Shown in pieces: positions 44,847 to 53,077 of a DNA stretch of 64,000 nucleotides (positions within the stretch are counted from its first letter, which is position 1; the number at the start of each line of letters is the position of its first letter). The notes beneath the pieces are model-generated. The model worked only from the letters and a program-made list of their open reading frames with translations. It was not told where the DNA came from and made no database searches. A program made the position numbers and the translations under genes. Origin of the DNA: a virus; IMG/VR virus record IMGVR_UViG_3300008954_000023, positions 30,151-94,150 of that record; one strand, written 5' to 3'.

Positions 44847-46130
44847 ATGCGTCGTCGGTTCCCGCCTCATCGTGGTCGAGGACGAGGCGGCTACGCGGAC
44901 GTCCGCATCCTTGCTGCGCGCATCCTCGCAGTGAACCCGATGCTCTGGACGTGCCACCTCCGTACAGAGATCGGCGAACGGGACTTCCCTGACGTTCCTC
45001 TGGGCTCTCCCTACCTCCATCCTGCAGATGGGGAAGGCTTCCTCATCATGCCGGAGCCCGGAGCTGCGGTGTGGATGGCAGAGCCCTCGGAAGGCAACAC
45101 CAGGCCATTCATCGTGGCCTTCCGTTCCTACTTCAGCAAAGAGCCTGGTTCCGAGTCGAACCCGACACAGCTCAATGCCCGGATGAACCGTCCCAGGTTC
45201 AATCTTGGTGACATGGGCATCATTGGAAGGAACCGTAACGGCATCAAGGTTCGACGCGGCGGCGTCACGGAGGTTCTGGCCTCTCCTCTCTCTCGAAGGA
45301 TCTACTCAGCCCGTGGCCACATCATCCACGACATCTGTCAGAACTGGAAGCTGGACACTCTCGGCGGCTCCATACGATGGCTCGTGGCCCGAGAGGAGAA
45401 GGATCCTGAAGGGAAGCAGGGCACCCTCTTTGACCTGAAGGCCAAGGAGTACGCGAACCATAAGGGCCATGTCGTCCGTGCACGTCTTGGCGGACAGATC
45501 GTTGTCGGCTCCGAAGGTGATGCTGACGGAGGTGCCGGAGAGGCGGGTCCGGCTCCGGCTTCTTCAGAGCTCGTAGACACCCCTGTTCTCTACCTCCAGT
45601 TCTACGAGGACGGTGACAAGGCTGAGGATGATCTCTCACCGTCTGGTGCAGTGCTGGCAGACAAGGACGGGAACATTGAGCTGGCCTTCAAGGGGAAAGT
45701 CCGCATCGAGGTTCGCGGTGCGACAAATGCCACGCTTGAGCTCTCTCCCGGAGCTGTGAAGGTCGAGGCAGATGCGCAGGTCGACGTTGAGGCCCCGACC
45801 ATCAACTCGACTGCGACCGTCAAGGCGACAACGACTGCACCGGTCATTGAGGCCACAGCAGCTACGTCTGCCACTATCGCTGCTCCCACGGTTTCTCTTG
45901 TTGCTGGATCCTCTGCTATGACAGTGACAGAGGCCGGAGTGGCTGTCGGAGAGGGAAACGGCGGAGGGGCTCTGGTGGACAATGGCTATAGCCAGATGCT
46001 CTCCGCAGCTCTGGGAGAGATCGTCTTGATCGGCACGGCTGCAGGGCAGTCCACTACCGCCATCCAGGCTCTGATCTCTGCTGTGAATGCGGGGACGTTC
46101 ACGAGCTCGAAGTTCAAGACAGATATGTGA
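44847..46130 (+). CDS. Tail spike / membrane-puncturing protein (gp5/VgrG-like)
   Basis: 427 residues. The N-terminal part (~17-95) has the OB-fold look of baseplate hub proteins ('FPDVPLGSPY', 'GEGFLIMPEPGAAVW'). The C-terminal 150 residues alternate Val/Ala/Thr in short repeats ('VDVEAP', 'VKATTTAP', 'ATSATIAAP'), as in the triple-stranded beta-helix needles of gpV, gp5 and VgrG. Such proteins form the tip of contractile tails and puncture the outer membrane. This supports a myovirus-type tail. No lysozyme motif was seen. Confidence 0.65.
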   Translation: MRRRFPPHRGRGRGGYADVRILAARILAVNPMLWTCHLRTEIGERDFPDVPLGSPYLHPADGEGFLIMPEPGAAVWMAEPSEGNTRPFIVAFRSYFSKEPGSESNPTQLNARMNRPRFNLGDMGIIGRNRNGIKVRRGGVTEVLASPLSRRIYSARGHIIHDICQNWKLDTLGGSIRWLVAREEKDPEGKQGTLFDLKAKEYANHKGHVVRARLGGQIVVGSEGDADGGAGEAGPAPASSELVDTPVLYLQFYEDGDKAEDDLSPSGAVLADKDGNIELAFKGKVRIEVRGATNATLELSPGAVKVEADAQVDVEAPTINSTATVKATTTAPVIEATAATSATIAAPTVSLVAGSSAMTVTEAGVAVGEGNGGGALVDNGYSQMLSAALGEIVLIGTAAGQSTTAIQALISAVNAGTFTSSKFKTDM

Positions 46131-46198
46131 CCATGGCCCGCGGGAGCGGGCAGCAACGGGTGTTATTCTTAGCGATGCACCCAACAGGAGCAGCCGGG

Positions 46199-46819
46199 AT
46201 GTCCATCGCCACGCATGAGCCTCTCTTCCTCCGCGAGTACACCGTCCATGACCTGTTCGAAGGGGAGAAGCGGGCCTCACTCGTCAAGATGCCCGACGAT
46301 GAGAAGAAGTGGCCGCCGTTCATCCTCTCCTCCCTTCAGCGGGAGTTCCCCTTCCTCGCTGAGTACGACCTCGAGATCGTCCTCGACCGTGTGGAGCCAG
46401 AGGCAGGGGCTGCTCTCGGCTACGTCCAGGTTCGGAACCGCACCCGTGCGCGGCCGCAGGACGTGGGAGCTTTCGGCAACATCATCCGTATCCCCATCAT
46501 CATCCAGGACCGGCGGCTTCAGAAGTTTCTGGTCTTCGAGACGGGAGGCCAGACCTACCCCATGACTGAGGAGCGGGTGAAGCAGGCAATGATCGATCCA
46601 GGCATCTTCGACACCACCGTCGGCAAGACCCCAGGCTCCCCAAGCATCGTCGACCAGCTCTTCCCGCCGTACCAGCAGCGGCAGGGCTTCGGCCGGGTGG
46701 TGGAGCCTGCAGCAGGAGGGATCTCGAAGGTCTCCGCGGCGCCTCTGGAGGACGGCGGCCACACGACGAAGACGGCCTCCTCCTCGATTCGTGCGCGTTT
46801 GCGGCTGGTCGCTCGTTGA
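46199..46819 (+). CDS. Putative virion protein
   Basis: 206 residues from the ATG at 46199, which has AGGAG nine bases upstream; starts further up (46127, 46133, 46175) lack ribosome sites. N-terminus ends in 'FEGEKRASLVK', a Lys-x-Ala-Ser motif shared by other virion genes here. A beta-rich centre ('FGNIIRIPIIIQDRRL') and a basic, Ser/Thr-rich tail follow. Close linkage to the spike gene suggests a tail or head completion role. Not recognised. Confidence 0.65.
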   Translation: MSIATHEPLFLREYTVHDLFEGEKRASLVKMPDDEKKWPPFILSSLQREFPFLAEYDLEIVLDRVEPEAGAALGYVQVRNRTRARPQDVGAFGNIIRIPIIIQDRRLQKFLVFETGGQTYPMTEERVKQAMIDPGIFDTTVGKTPGSPSIVDQLFPPYQQRQGFGRVVEPAAGGISKVSAAPLEDGGHTTKTASSSIRARLRLVAR

Positions 46820-47706
46820 TGGACCTTCTTGTCCTACAGGCATTCACCAAGGCGGCTGCAGAGAGCGAGCGAAGACGTCGCATAGCTCGTAGTACAGCCA
46901 TAGGAGCCGCAACAGGTGCAAGCGTCGGAATGGCGTGGCCCTTTGCGGCTATGTACTTGTCGCGAGGGCTTGGTGTACCGAGCTTCCGTCAAGTTCCTGC
47001 AACGACGCTTGCGGGTGCTGGCATTGGCCGTCTGGCGGCGACTCTAAGGAAAGAAGCGAAGCGTGACTTCCATCCCGTAAAGGTGGAGGCTCCGAAGAAG
47101 AAGAGGAAGAAGTTCCCCTTCCAAGGCTTCGTTGACTTCCAAGGTTTGAAGATCGACATCGAGAACAAGAAGGGCTCTTACAGAGAAGGCAAGTCACCCG
47201 AAGGGAAGAAGTGGCGAACCTACATGCACTGTGCGTACGGAGAGATTCGAGGCACAGAGGGCTCGGATGGCGACAAGCTCGATGTCTATGTGGGTGATAA
47301 CCACGACTCTCCGCTCGTAGTCGTCATCCACCAGCAGGATCCGAAGACCAAGAAGTACGATGAAGACAAGGTCATGATCGGCTTTGACACTGTCGCTACG
47401 GCTATCAAAGCCTACAAGCGTCAGTACGATCGTCCAGGGTTCTACCAGTCACACACTACGATGCAGATGGGCCGCTTCTGGCGATGGGTCCATGACCGTT
47501 CGAAGCACGGTAAGAAGGTGGCGAGTCGTGAGCGTAGGGGACGGATGAGTCGCGAGCTGCGCGATCCCCGTCTGTATTCAAACCTTCGAGGGGCGATGGC
47601 TCTGGAGTCTGCCAAGAAGAGGGTTGCTGCGCACAAGGGACTGGCCAAAGGTGATGGAACTATTCGCTCAGCAGTCAGGAAGGGTCTTCTACGAGAACGA
47701 CGCTAA
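46819..47706 (+). CDS. Virion protein with inorganic pyrophosphatase-like (InPase) domain
   Basis: 295 residues from the ATG at 46819 overlapping the previous TGA (TGATG). N-terminus has a hydrophobic Ala/Gly segment (about 20-45) that may cross or contact a membrane. The domain from about 95 to 205 matches the phage InPase pattern: 'FQGLKIDIENKKGSYREG', 'YGEIRGTEGSDGDKLDVYVG', 'VIHQQDPKTKKYDEDKVMIG'. Asp-rich motif 'DGDKLDVYVG' would bind metal and phosphate. This domain is known from polyvalent and head-associated phage proteins. C-terminus basic. It could act after entry into the host or in the head. Confidence 0.7.
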   Translation: MDLLVLQAFTKAAAESERRRRIARSTAIGAATGASVGMAWPFAAMYLSRGLGVPSFRQVPATTLAGAGIGRLAATLRKEAKRDFHPVKVEAPKKKRKKFPFQGFVDFQGLKIDIENKKGSYREGKSPEGKKWRTYMHCAYGEIRGTEGSDGDKLDVYVGDNHDSPLVVVIHQQDPKTKKYDEDKVMIGFDTVATAIKAYKRQYDRPGFYQSHTTMQMGRFWRWVHDRSKHGKKVASRERRGRMSRELRDPRLYSNLRGAMALESAKKRVAAHKGLAKGDGTIRSAVRKGLLRERR

Positions 47707-47711
47707 GGAAT

Positions 47712-47736
47712 AGCAAGAAAAGCTATGGTTCTTGCT
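47712..47736 (+). terminator. Hairpin after InPase-domain gene
   Basis: Perfect eight-base inverted repeat AGCAAGAA / TTCTTGCT with a nine-base loop, five bases after the stop of the upstream gene. No long T-run follows, so it may be a weak terminator or an RNA-processing site. Note that the loop holds one of the CTATGG boxes. Confidence 0.55.
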
Positions 47737-47848
47737 CTGGCCACTGGCTCTGAAGCGTGTAGATGAGGTACGCTTAGGGCAGTGGAGTCGTCTATGGTAC
47801 GCGGTGTGTAGCTGAGAAGCGTTATACTCGGGCCAGGAGAACCTTCAA
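47737..47848 (+). promoter_or_regulatory. Leader with second hairpin and CTATGG box
   Basis: Gap of 112 bases without a gene. A second hairpin AAGCGT / ACGCTT lies at 47753-47775. The box CTATGG occurs at 47792-47797 (and another at 47723-47728 in the hairpin loop before). AGGAGA eight bases before the ATG at 47849 gives the ribosome site. It looks like a terminator-plus-promoter region that restarts transcription for the abundant virion gene that follows. Confidence 0.5.
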
Positions 47849-49603
47849 ATGCCTTCCCTTCATCAGTCTGGTCCCTCGAAAGAGGCTCGTTGGCGGAACA
47901 CGCCCATGTCGCTTCAGGAGCGGGATGCCTGGGAGAGGCAGCTCAAGGCGGCCCAGGAGAAGAAGCACGAGGCGAAGAAGCTCAAAGGCACTCGCCTCGC
48001 CCACGGAATGAGGGCCATGCAGAACAGCTTTCAATCGCAGACCCCGAAGGCCCGGCTGACTCGTCGGCTTGGCCTGGGTGTGGTGAAGAAGGGCTCTCTC
48101 TGTGAGGCCATCGCCGGGACCATCAATCGCTCGGACTTCGCCCGCATCGACGTGGTCTACGAGGAGAGTCCTGCAGTTCAGCAGCTCCTGCCGAAGTCGG
48201 CGGGGGTGATGACTGCGTTGCGGGGCCTGACCTCGCAGCCTGTGACGACTGGCGAAGAGGTGCTCGAGCGGTCGCTGAAGCTCGCCTCCCGTCCGCAGTT
48301 CGATGTCATCCAGCTTCGCGTGGACGGCTACGGCTACATCCTGAAGCACTCGGCAGCTCCGAAGGGTGTGAAGCCTCAGGAGCGGAAGGTGTCCAAGGAG
48401 GCGGCGCAGAAGGCCCTCCCCCAGGAGATGGTCAACACTGCAGATCAGCAGGGTGTGGCAACCGTCACGGAGGTTCAGGCTGCTCCCGACCCGATGCAGG
48501 AGCAGCCCCAGGCTGTGACGCAGTTCGGCATGTACAAGGTGACGGAGGCCACAGGCGGGCAGCTCGTCGGCTTCGTCATCCCGCAGCTCTTCGATCCGGT
48601 GCAAGGTGTTCCGGTACAGCAAGGCCTCTTCTTCACGGGCGGCCAGTACGCTCTCGCTCCGCAGTTCCAGGGCGTCCTCACGGGCGTGAGCCACAATCTT
48701 CCGGAGAGCGGAGAGCCTCGAGGTCTCGGCATCTTCTACCACACCGACGGCAAGGGTCTCCTGGCCACGGTGCCCTACACCATCATCTCCAAGGTGACGG
48801 CAGAGGGTGTGCCGTACTACGCGGCGCAGACGCAGACGGGTGATGAGGTTCAGGTCAAGATCTCTCAGGAGATCGTGCGGCCGCTTGCGGCGACTCCGGG
48901 TGAGATCATCATCCCGGCCAACTTCAAGTGGCTCGCCCTCGACAACGAGGTGCAGCTCATCGGGCCGGAGGCGGACCCGATGGCGGCACAGAAGGCGGCG
49001 TCGGTCGGCACCCTGTGTGAGATCCGTGCCTGGAGGCACGAGCTGGGGGCGGGTGGCGGTGTGGACCTGCAGGGACCGGTGTTCTCGAAGCTCGGTTCCG
49101 GGACGCACACCTGGGCGGATGGCCTGTTCTACCTGGCTGCAGCCGGGATGCCACAGAACCTGGCCCTGGCCTGCATCGACAAGGCGGCTTCGTCGGGACA
49201 GGTCGTGAAGATGTACGGCCTGGCCCCACTGACAGATCACGACGACATGCTGAAGGATGCGGCCGCAGAAGCAGTGGCAGACTTCAAGCGTCTCGATCTG
49301 CCAGAGCGGCCACTTCTGCTGAAGGAGGCCCTCGCCATCGAGAGCACCAAGGAGGCTCGTGCTCTGGTCGGTACCAATGCTGTAGACCATCTCCTGGCCC
49401 TGAACTTCATCAACCCGGAGAACGTGGAGACCTTCGTCGAGTACCTGCCTGAGCTTGAGGACACTGCGTCCAAGCTGGCCCAGCTCACTTTCGCCGTGCA
49501 GCTCGGTCTCCAGAGTGTACCGAAGACGGCAGCCATCCATGCCATGCGGTCGCTCGATGCTGTCATCGCTTCGCTGAAGGCTCTGCGTCAGTACAAGGTG
49601 TGA
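47849..49603 (+). CDS. Putative major virion protein
   Basis: 584 residues from the ATG at 47849 with AGGAGA upstream. First 75 residues charged and helical; then a large mixed domain rich in Gly, Val and Thr with beta segments ('GYGYILKHSA', 'GLFFTGGQYALAP', 'TVPYTIISKVT'), and a helical C-terminal quarter. No Cys cluster or catalytic motif. It has its own leader with hairpins and a putative promoter box, which suits strong expression. Could be a sheath, tube-associated or head protein; family not recognised. Confidence 0.65.
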   Translation: MPSLHQSGPSKEARWRNTPMSLQERDAWERQLKAAQEKKHEAKKLKGTRLAHGMRAMQNSFQSQTPKARLTRRLGLGVVKKGSLCEAIAGTINRSDFARIDVVYEESPAVQQLLPKSAGVMTALRGLTSQPVTTGEEVLERSLKLASRPQFDVIQLRVDGYGYILKHSAAPKGVKPQERKVSKEAAQKALPQEMVNTADQQGVATVTEVQAAPDPMQEQPQAVTQFGMYKVTEATGGQLVGFVIPQLFDPVQGVPVQQGLFFTGGQYALAPQFQGVLTGVSHNLPESGEPRGLGIFYHTDGKGLLATVPYTIISKVTAEGVPYYAAQTQTGDEVQVKISQEIVRPLAATPGEIIIPANFKWLALDNEVQLIGPEADPMAAQKAASVGTLCEIRAWRHELGAGGGVDLQGPVFSKLGSGTHTWADGLFYLAAAGMPQNLALACIDKAASSGQVVKMYGLAPLTDHDDMLKDAAAEAVADFKRLDLPERPLLLKEALAIESTKEARALVGTNAVDHLLALNFINPENVETFVEYLPELEDTASKLAQLTFAVQLGLQSVPKTAAIHAMRSLDAVIASLKALRQYKV

Positions 49604-50463
49604 TGCGGCACCCCGCGCAGTTCTTCGTTCACTTCCTCTGGCTCTCCCTCGTAGAGCCTTCTTTGAAGGAAGTGAACAAGGTCCTTGACCGGTTCGGCCT
49701 TGCGGGTCTGACAGAGGGCCAGTACGGCCACATCCTCGAAGACCTGCCGACTACTCCTGACGACTTTCAGCCTGTGAACTCACGGCACCGGCCCACGATG
49801 GCATGGCTAAAGAAGGTCGGCATCCGTTCGTTGGTTCGAGCAGACAAGGTCGCGCAAGAGATGAAGGTGGCTATCCTCGGCCATCCTCCTACGCGGGAGA
49901 AGGTCGAGCAGCTCCTCATCGGCAATGTCTCTCCTCGGGAGGTCTCGTACCGTCTGCAACGGATCGGGACGCACGTCTCAGATGCCGCTGTAGCGGAGTT
50001 CCGTCACTACTTCTGGGACACGCGAGAGATGGGCATCGCCGATTGGGCCGCGTACTTTGCTGAGGACCGGCAAGGGCGTACCCACATCTTGATGAGCCCC
50101 TACATGGCAGCACTTCGGGGAGGGCCTGACCTGGCCCTGTATCGGGCAGGAATCAAGACCAAGCTCGACACGAAGAAGATCATGGAGGGGGTCATGCGAG
50201 AGCTATGGCACACCTTCCAGGAGACCTGTACGCTTCCGCTCTCGCAGCGGAAGGTCGAGATGCTGGGAACCCTCTCTCGGAACATTGCTCGTGCGGACGA
50301 GCGGTTGAAGGCCAGTGATACGGCACTGCAGGAGATCCTGCAGCAGTTCGAGAAGTTCAAGGTCATCGCGGACGATGAAGAGATCGTCACTCTTGCCGAG
50401 CTTGCTCCTACAGGTACGGTGAGTGATAAGAGTAGGGAACAGATCGTCTCGCGTCAGGGGTGA
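49603..50463 (+). CDS. Putative virion or assembly protein
   Basis: 286 residues from the ATG at 49603 that overlaps the previous stop (TGATG). Fully helical with a C-terminal coiled-coil-like stretch ('DTALQEILQQFEKFKV'). No zinc or catalytic motif. Tightly coupled to the upstream virion gene. Could be a scaffold, tail completion or tail-length factor; not recognised. Confidence 0.6.
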   Translation: MRHPAQFFVHFLWLSLVEPSLKEVNKVLDRFGLAGLTEGQYGHILEDLPTTPDDFQPVNSRHRPTMAWLKKVGIRSLVRADKVAQEMKVAILGHPPTREKVEQLLIGNVSPREVSYRLQRIGTHVSDAAVAEFRHYFWDTREMGIADWAAYFAEDRQGRTHILMSPYMAALRGGPDLALYRAGIKTKLDTKKIMEGVMRELWHTFQETCTLPLSQRKVEMLGTLSRNIARADERLKASDTALQEILQQFEKFKVIADDEEIVTLAELAPTGTVSDKSREQIVSRQG

Positions 50464-50466
50464 GGA

Positions 50467-50919
50467 ATGGTACCGCAGGGCATGATTCGTACGAGCGACG
50501 GAGTGCTCACCCAGGCTCCGGCATGGGCGATGGAGTTTCACCGCAAGGACTACCTGCGGGAGGCCTACGATGCGCAGTCGCAGCTCGCCACAGAGCCGCC
50601 GCCGCAGCGTCTGGAGTTCCGTGGCGACAACATCCAGGCCGATGTCGTGCTCAAGGGCGAGCACGATGTCATCTTCCAGATCTACATCGGCACCAAGGAT
50701 GCGCCTGCGCCTCTCCTTCCCGATGTCGAGGTGGTGATGTTCCGCGTGATCCTGGATCACTTCGGTACTACGGATCGCTTCGAGGGTGATGAGGTGTCGG
50801 AGCTTCGAAGCTACGCCGTGAAGGCGAAGGGCCTGCGAGGTATTCCCACCTACAGGGAGGAGTTCCACGTCGCCGGATTCCTCCACCTCCTCGATGCCAC
50901 CATCGGCGAGCTGGAGTAG
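50467..50919 (+). CDS. Hypothetical small virion-block protein
   Basis: 150 residues starting three bases after the upstream stop, with GTGAGG as the ribosome site. Beta-rich with alternating hydrophobic strands ('DVVLKGEHDVIFQIYIG', 'VEVVMFRVILDHFG'), acidic, ends in a helix. No motif. Likely a small head-completion or tail protein by position. Confidence 0.6.
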   Translation: MVPQGMIRTSDGVLTQAPAWAMEFHRKDYLREAYDAQSQLATEPPPQRLEFRGDNIQADVVLKGEHDVIFQIYIGTKDAPAPLLPDVEVVMFRVILDHFGTTDRFEGDEVSELRSYAVKAKGLRGIPTYREEFHVAGFLHLLDATIGELE

Positions 50920-50922
50920 ACC

Positions 50923-51318
50923 ATGGCCATGATCGTCAAGTCCTTTGCCACGGTGAAGGAGGTCAGGGACTTCATGGCCGAGAACAATCTCGGCAAGGAA
51001 GACATCCTCTCCTTCGACACCAACGCCTCAGGGTTCATCGACATCCTTTTCGATGATGGGTCCATCTCGGACTACGCCTCTGGCACCAACGAGACGCATA
51101 CCGTCGGCGACGGGTACCGTGTTCGCCATCTCCAGTTGTGGGCGAGTGGTGGTGCAGGCTCTGCCACCATCTTTGGCGGAGACACCATCACCATCCCTGA
51201 CGGCGCGCGGATTCCGCTCGACTTCCACGGAGCACTGATCGGTGATGGAACGGCCGCGTCGAACATTGTGGTAGGCGCGAACACCTACTACTACATCGAC
51301 TGGTACGATCGCTCATAG
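50923..51318 (+). CDS. Small beta-rich virion protein
   Basis: 131 residues from the ATG at 50923, three bases after the previous stop. N-terminal helix and then a Gly/Thr-rich beta domain ('GAGSATIFGGDTITIP', 'YYYIDWYDRS'), similar in style to small capsid decoration or fibre-joining proteins. Its stop codon directly abuts the stop of the leftward RNase HII gene, so the two strands converge with no gap. Function inferred only. Confidence 0.6.
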   Translation: MAMIVKSFATVKEVRDFMAENNLGKEDILSFDTNASGFIDILFDDGSISDYASGTNETHTVGDGYRVRHLQLWASGGAGSATIFGGDTITIPDGARIPLDFHGALIGDGTAASNIVVGANTYYYIDWYDRS

Positions 51319-51969
51319 TCACCGCCTGAAGGCCCTACGCCCTCGACCTCCGGTCTTCGCGTCGTCTCTGCGAAGGACAGTCCGGCAAGCCTTCTGCCGG
51401 TGGAACTCGCAAGCACCGTACTCGGCAATGGCTGCACGATGCTCCTTCGTGCCGTAGCCCATGTTTCGGTCCCAGCCGTATTGGCCCCACCGCTTGTGAG
51501 CACGGAGCATGACTTCGTCCCTTCGTAGCTTTGCGAGGATGCTGGCGGCCGCTACAAGCCAGTACTTGCTGTCTGCTCTGGGGATTGCCACTTCTGGACC
51601 CAGTCCTCCGACCTTGGTCTTCCCATCTGTGATCAGGAGCATGTCTGGTTGTAGGGACTCTACAGCCGCAAGGACTGCCCTTTTTTGTGCTTCGTGTAGC
51701 GCTCTTCCATGTCCCAGCTCATTGATGTCACGAACGGAGGCAAGGCCAAATCCGACCTCTCCTTCATTCTCCACCAAATAGGAGATCAGAGATGGTTCCA
51801 GTCGCTCTCTCTCCGGCCGAGTGGTCTTCTTTGAGTCCCTCACTTCCGCAATAGGCCAGAAGGTTGTCAACTGGTTGAACGGAATCTCCAGAGTCATCGC
51901 GACGGCCGTGACGCAGAATGGCCCTGCGAGGGCCCCGGTGCCGACCTCGTCCAGCCCAACGTAAATCAC
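51319..51969 (-). CDS. rnhB: Ribonuclease HII
   Basis: 216 residues from a GTG with GAGGTG upstream. Catalytic acids Asp7, Glu8, Asp115 and Asp133 are all present in 'GLDEVG', 'LLITDGKT' and 'IPRADSKYW'. The Gly-Arg-Gly motif that senses the RNA-DNA junction reads Gly-Thr-Gly (10-12), which is odd for RNase HII and may change junction recognition. 'WDRNMGYGTKEHRAAI' completes the family signature. Removes ribonucleotides or primers from DNA. It is in a small leftward cassette facing late genes, not in the main replication operon, hinting at a separate acquisition. Confidence 0.9.
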   Translation of the reverse strand: MIYVGLDEVGTGALAGPFCVTAVAMTLEIPFNQLTTFWPIAEVRDSKKTTRPERERLEPSLISYLVENEGEVGFGLASVRDINELGHGRALHEAQKRAVLAAVESLQPDMLLITDGKTKVGGLGPEVAIPRADSKYWLVAAASILAKLRRDEVMLRAHKRWGQYGWDRNMGYGTKEHRAAIAEYGACEFHRQKACRTVLRRDDAKTGGRGRRAFRR

Positions 51970-52297
51970 CTGTCACCTCATAAGGATTGATGTCTTTTCT
52001 GGGTCCCAAACCCTTCAAGAGGATGAGAGCCTTAAAAGAAGTGCCCTTCCATTCACTTCTCTGGTACTTGCAGTCGTTGATGCTCGCCCACTCCTTGAGC
52101 TGAGCCCTCAACGATCGCACTTCCTCCTTTAGCCAGGGGCGGAGGAGCGTGATTGTGAAGACCCACTGTAGCGGGTCATCACGCTCCCCCAGCCTGTAGC
52201 TGTAGATGTCGTGGTCGAGTGCCCAGTTCACGGTCTGAATGAACTGAGCGACCCAGACCAGGCTCTCAGGTTCGGGCTTCTCGCTGTGTCCGTCCAC
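51764..52297 (-). CDS. Hypothetical protein overlapping RNase HII
   Basis: 177 residues from a GTG at 52297 (TTG at 52315 also possible). The first 115 residues look like real protein, with helices and 'WVFTITLLRPW' strands. The last 65 codons run in another frame of the RNase HII gene, a 206-base overlap, and look like chance sequence. One base change near 52000 would end the frame just before the RNase HII start, so a sequencing or real frameshift is possible. Function unknown. Confidence 0.5.
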   Translation of the reverse strand: MDGHSEKPEPESLVWVAQFIQTVNWALDHDIYSYRLGERDDPLQWVFTITLLRPWLKEEVRSLRAQLKEWASINDCKYQRSEWKGTSFKALILLKGLGPRKDINPYEVTGDLRWAGRGRHRGPRRAILRHGRRDDSGDSVQPVDNLLAYCGSEGLKEDHSAGERATGTISDLLFGGE

Positions 52298-53006
52298 TCT
52301 GCTCGACCGGGTCAAGGAGGGCGAAGGGTCGCCGCTTCTTCTTTTGTAGGGTGTAGCCCGCAGAGCTTCCCAGGGGGAATGCAGAGAAGAGGTCAGCGAC
52401 GGTGTTCACCATCTTGGGGAGAGCGATGGAGAACTCCCGCTTCCGGATCAGGATGTCATCGTGCCTCGGCGGGTAGACGAATGCCTTGACCGCCTCGTAT
52501 GCTATCTTGCCGCCCTTCTTGACAGGCAACCGGATGATGATGTGTGGCATCATCCACACGTCACCCTCTCGGCCGAAGTCGAGACCGACGCCCCATCCCA
52601 CTACGCGACACCGGGCCTTGTCCACGGTGATGGGCGGACGCCGCGGGGCCGGAACGAGCGGGGAGCTCCACACTCCGTCATAGGGCAGGACCTGGCCCCG
52701 CTCCATGACCTGCGGCTTCGCCGGGTCCGGATCGTAGATGTTGAGCTCGGACCCGTTGATCGGGACGCGCTCGAGGATTTCCTGGATGCGAGCGAGATCA
52801 TCTTCATCGGACCCGGGAGCCCACGACTCGCCCACGATGGACGAGTAGAAGTTGATGTCGTTGCCCAGGAAGTCCATCCGGAGGAGGCGGTGTTCTGGGA
52901 TGGTGACCTCTTCGCCTCCTTTGGTGGTGGTGAGTTCTTCGGGCTGGTAGAGGACTTCCAGCCCGATGCCTGCGACGAGCGAAAGTCGTCGGCGGGGAGT
53001 TTGCAT
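52266..53006 (-). CDS. Hypothetical protein of RNase HII cassette
   Basis: 246 residues from the ATG at 53006, which has GGAG upstream; an ATG at 53033 lacks a ribosome site. Mixed alpha/beta with a basic C-terminal tail ('LQKKKRRPFALLD'). A segment 'RVVGWGVGLDFGREGDVWMMPH' suggests a beta-barrel-like core. No Cys motif or catalytic signature. First gene of the leftward cassette, divergent from the terminase; overlaps its neighbour. Not recognised. Confidence 0.6.
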   Translation of the reverse strand: MQTPRRRLSLVAGIGLEVLYQPEELTTTKGGEEVTIPEHRLLRMDFLGNDINFYSSIVGESWAPGSDEDDLARIQEILERVPINGSELNIYDPDPAKPQVMERGQVLPYDGVWSSPLVPAPRRPPITVDKARCRVVGWGVGLDFGREGDVWMMPHIIIRLPVKKGGKIAYEAVKAFVYPPRHDDILIRKREFSIALPKMVNTVADLFSAFPLGSSAGYTLQKKKRRPFALLDPVEQSGRTQREART

Positions 53007-53060
53007 GTTGGGTGTCTCCAGACCCGGCACCATGGATTAGGTGTTTACCGGGCTATTCTC

Positions 53061-53066
53061 CTTATG
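53061..53066 (+). promoter_or_regulatory. CTTATG(G) box before terminase
   Basis: CTTATGG box (CCTTATGGCAGGG context) 12 bases before the terminase ATG, on the same strand. Matches the boxes at 35411 and 35436. If transcription began at the G of TATG, the leader would be very short and carry the ribosome site GGGAAAGG. Promoter function is inferred. Confidence 0.4.
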
Positions 53067-53077
53067 GCAGGGAAAGG

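Noticed and set aside
47822-49540. 572-codon leftward frame
   Set aside because: Antisense shadow of the virion gene at 47849, with no start signal.
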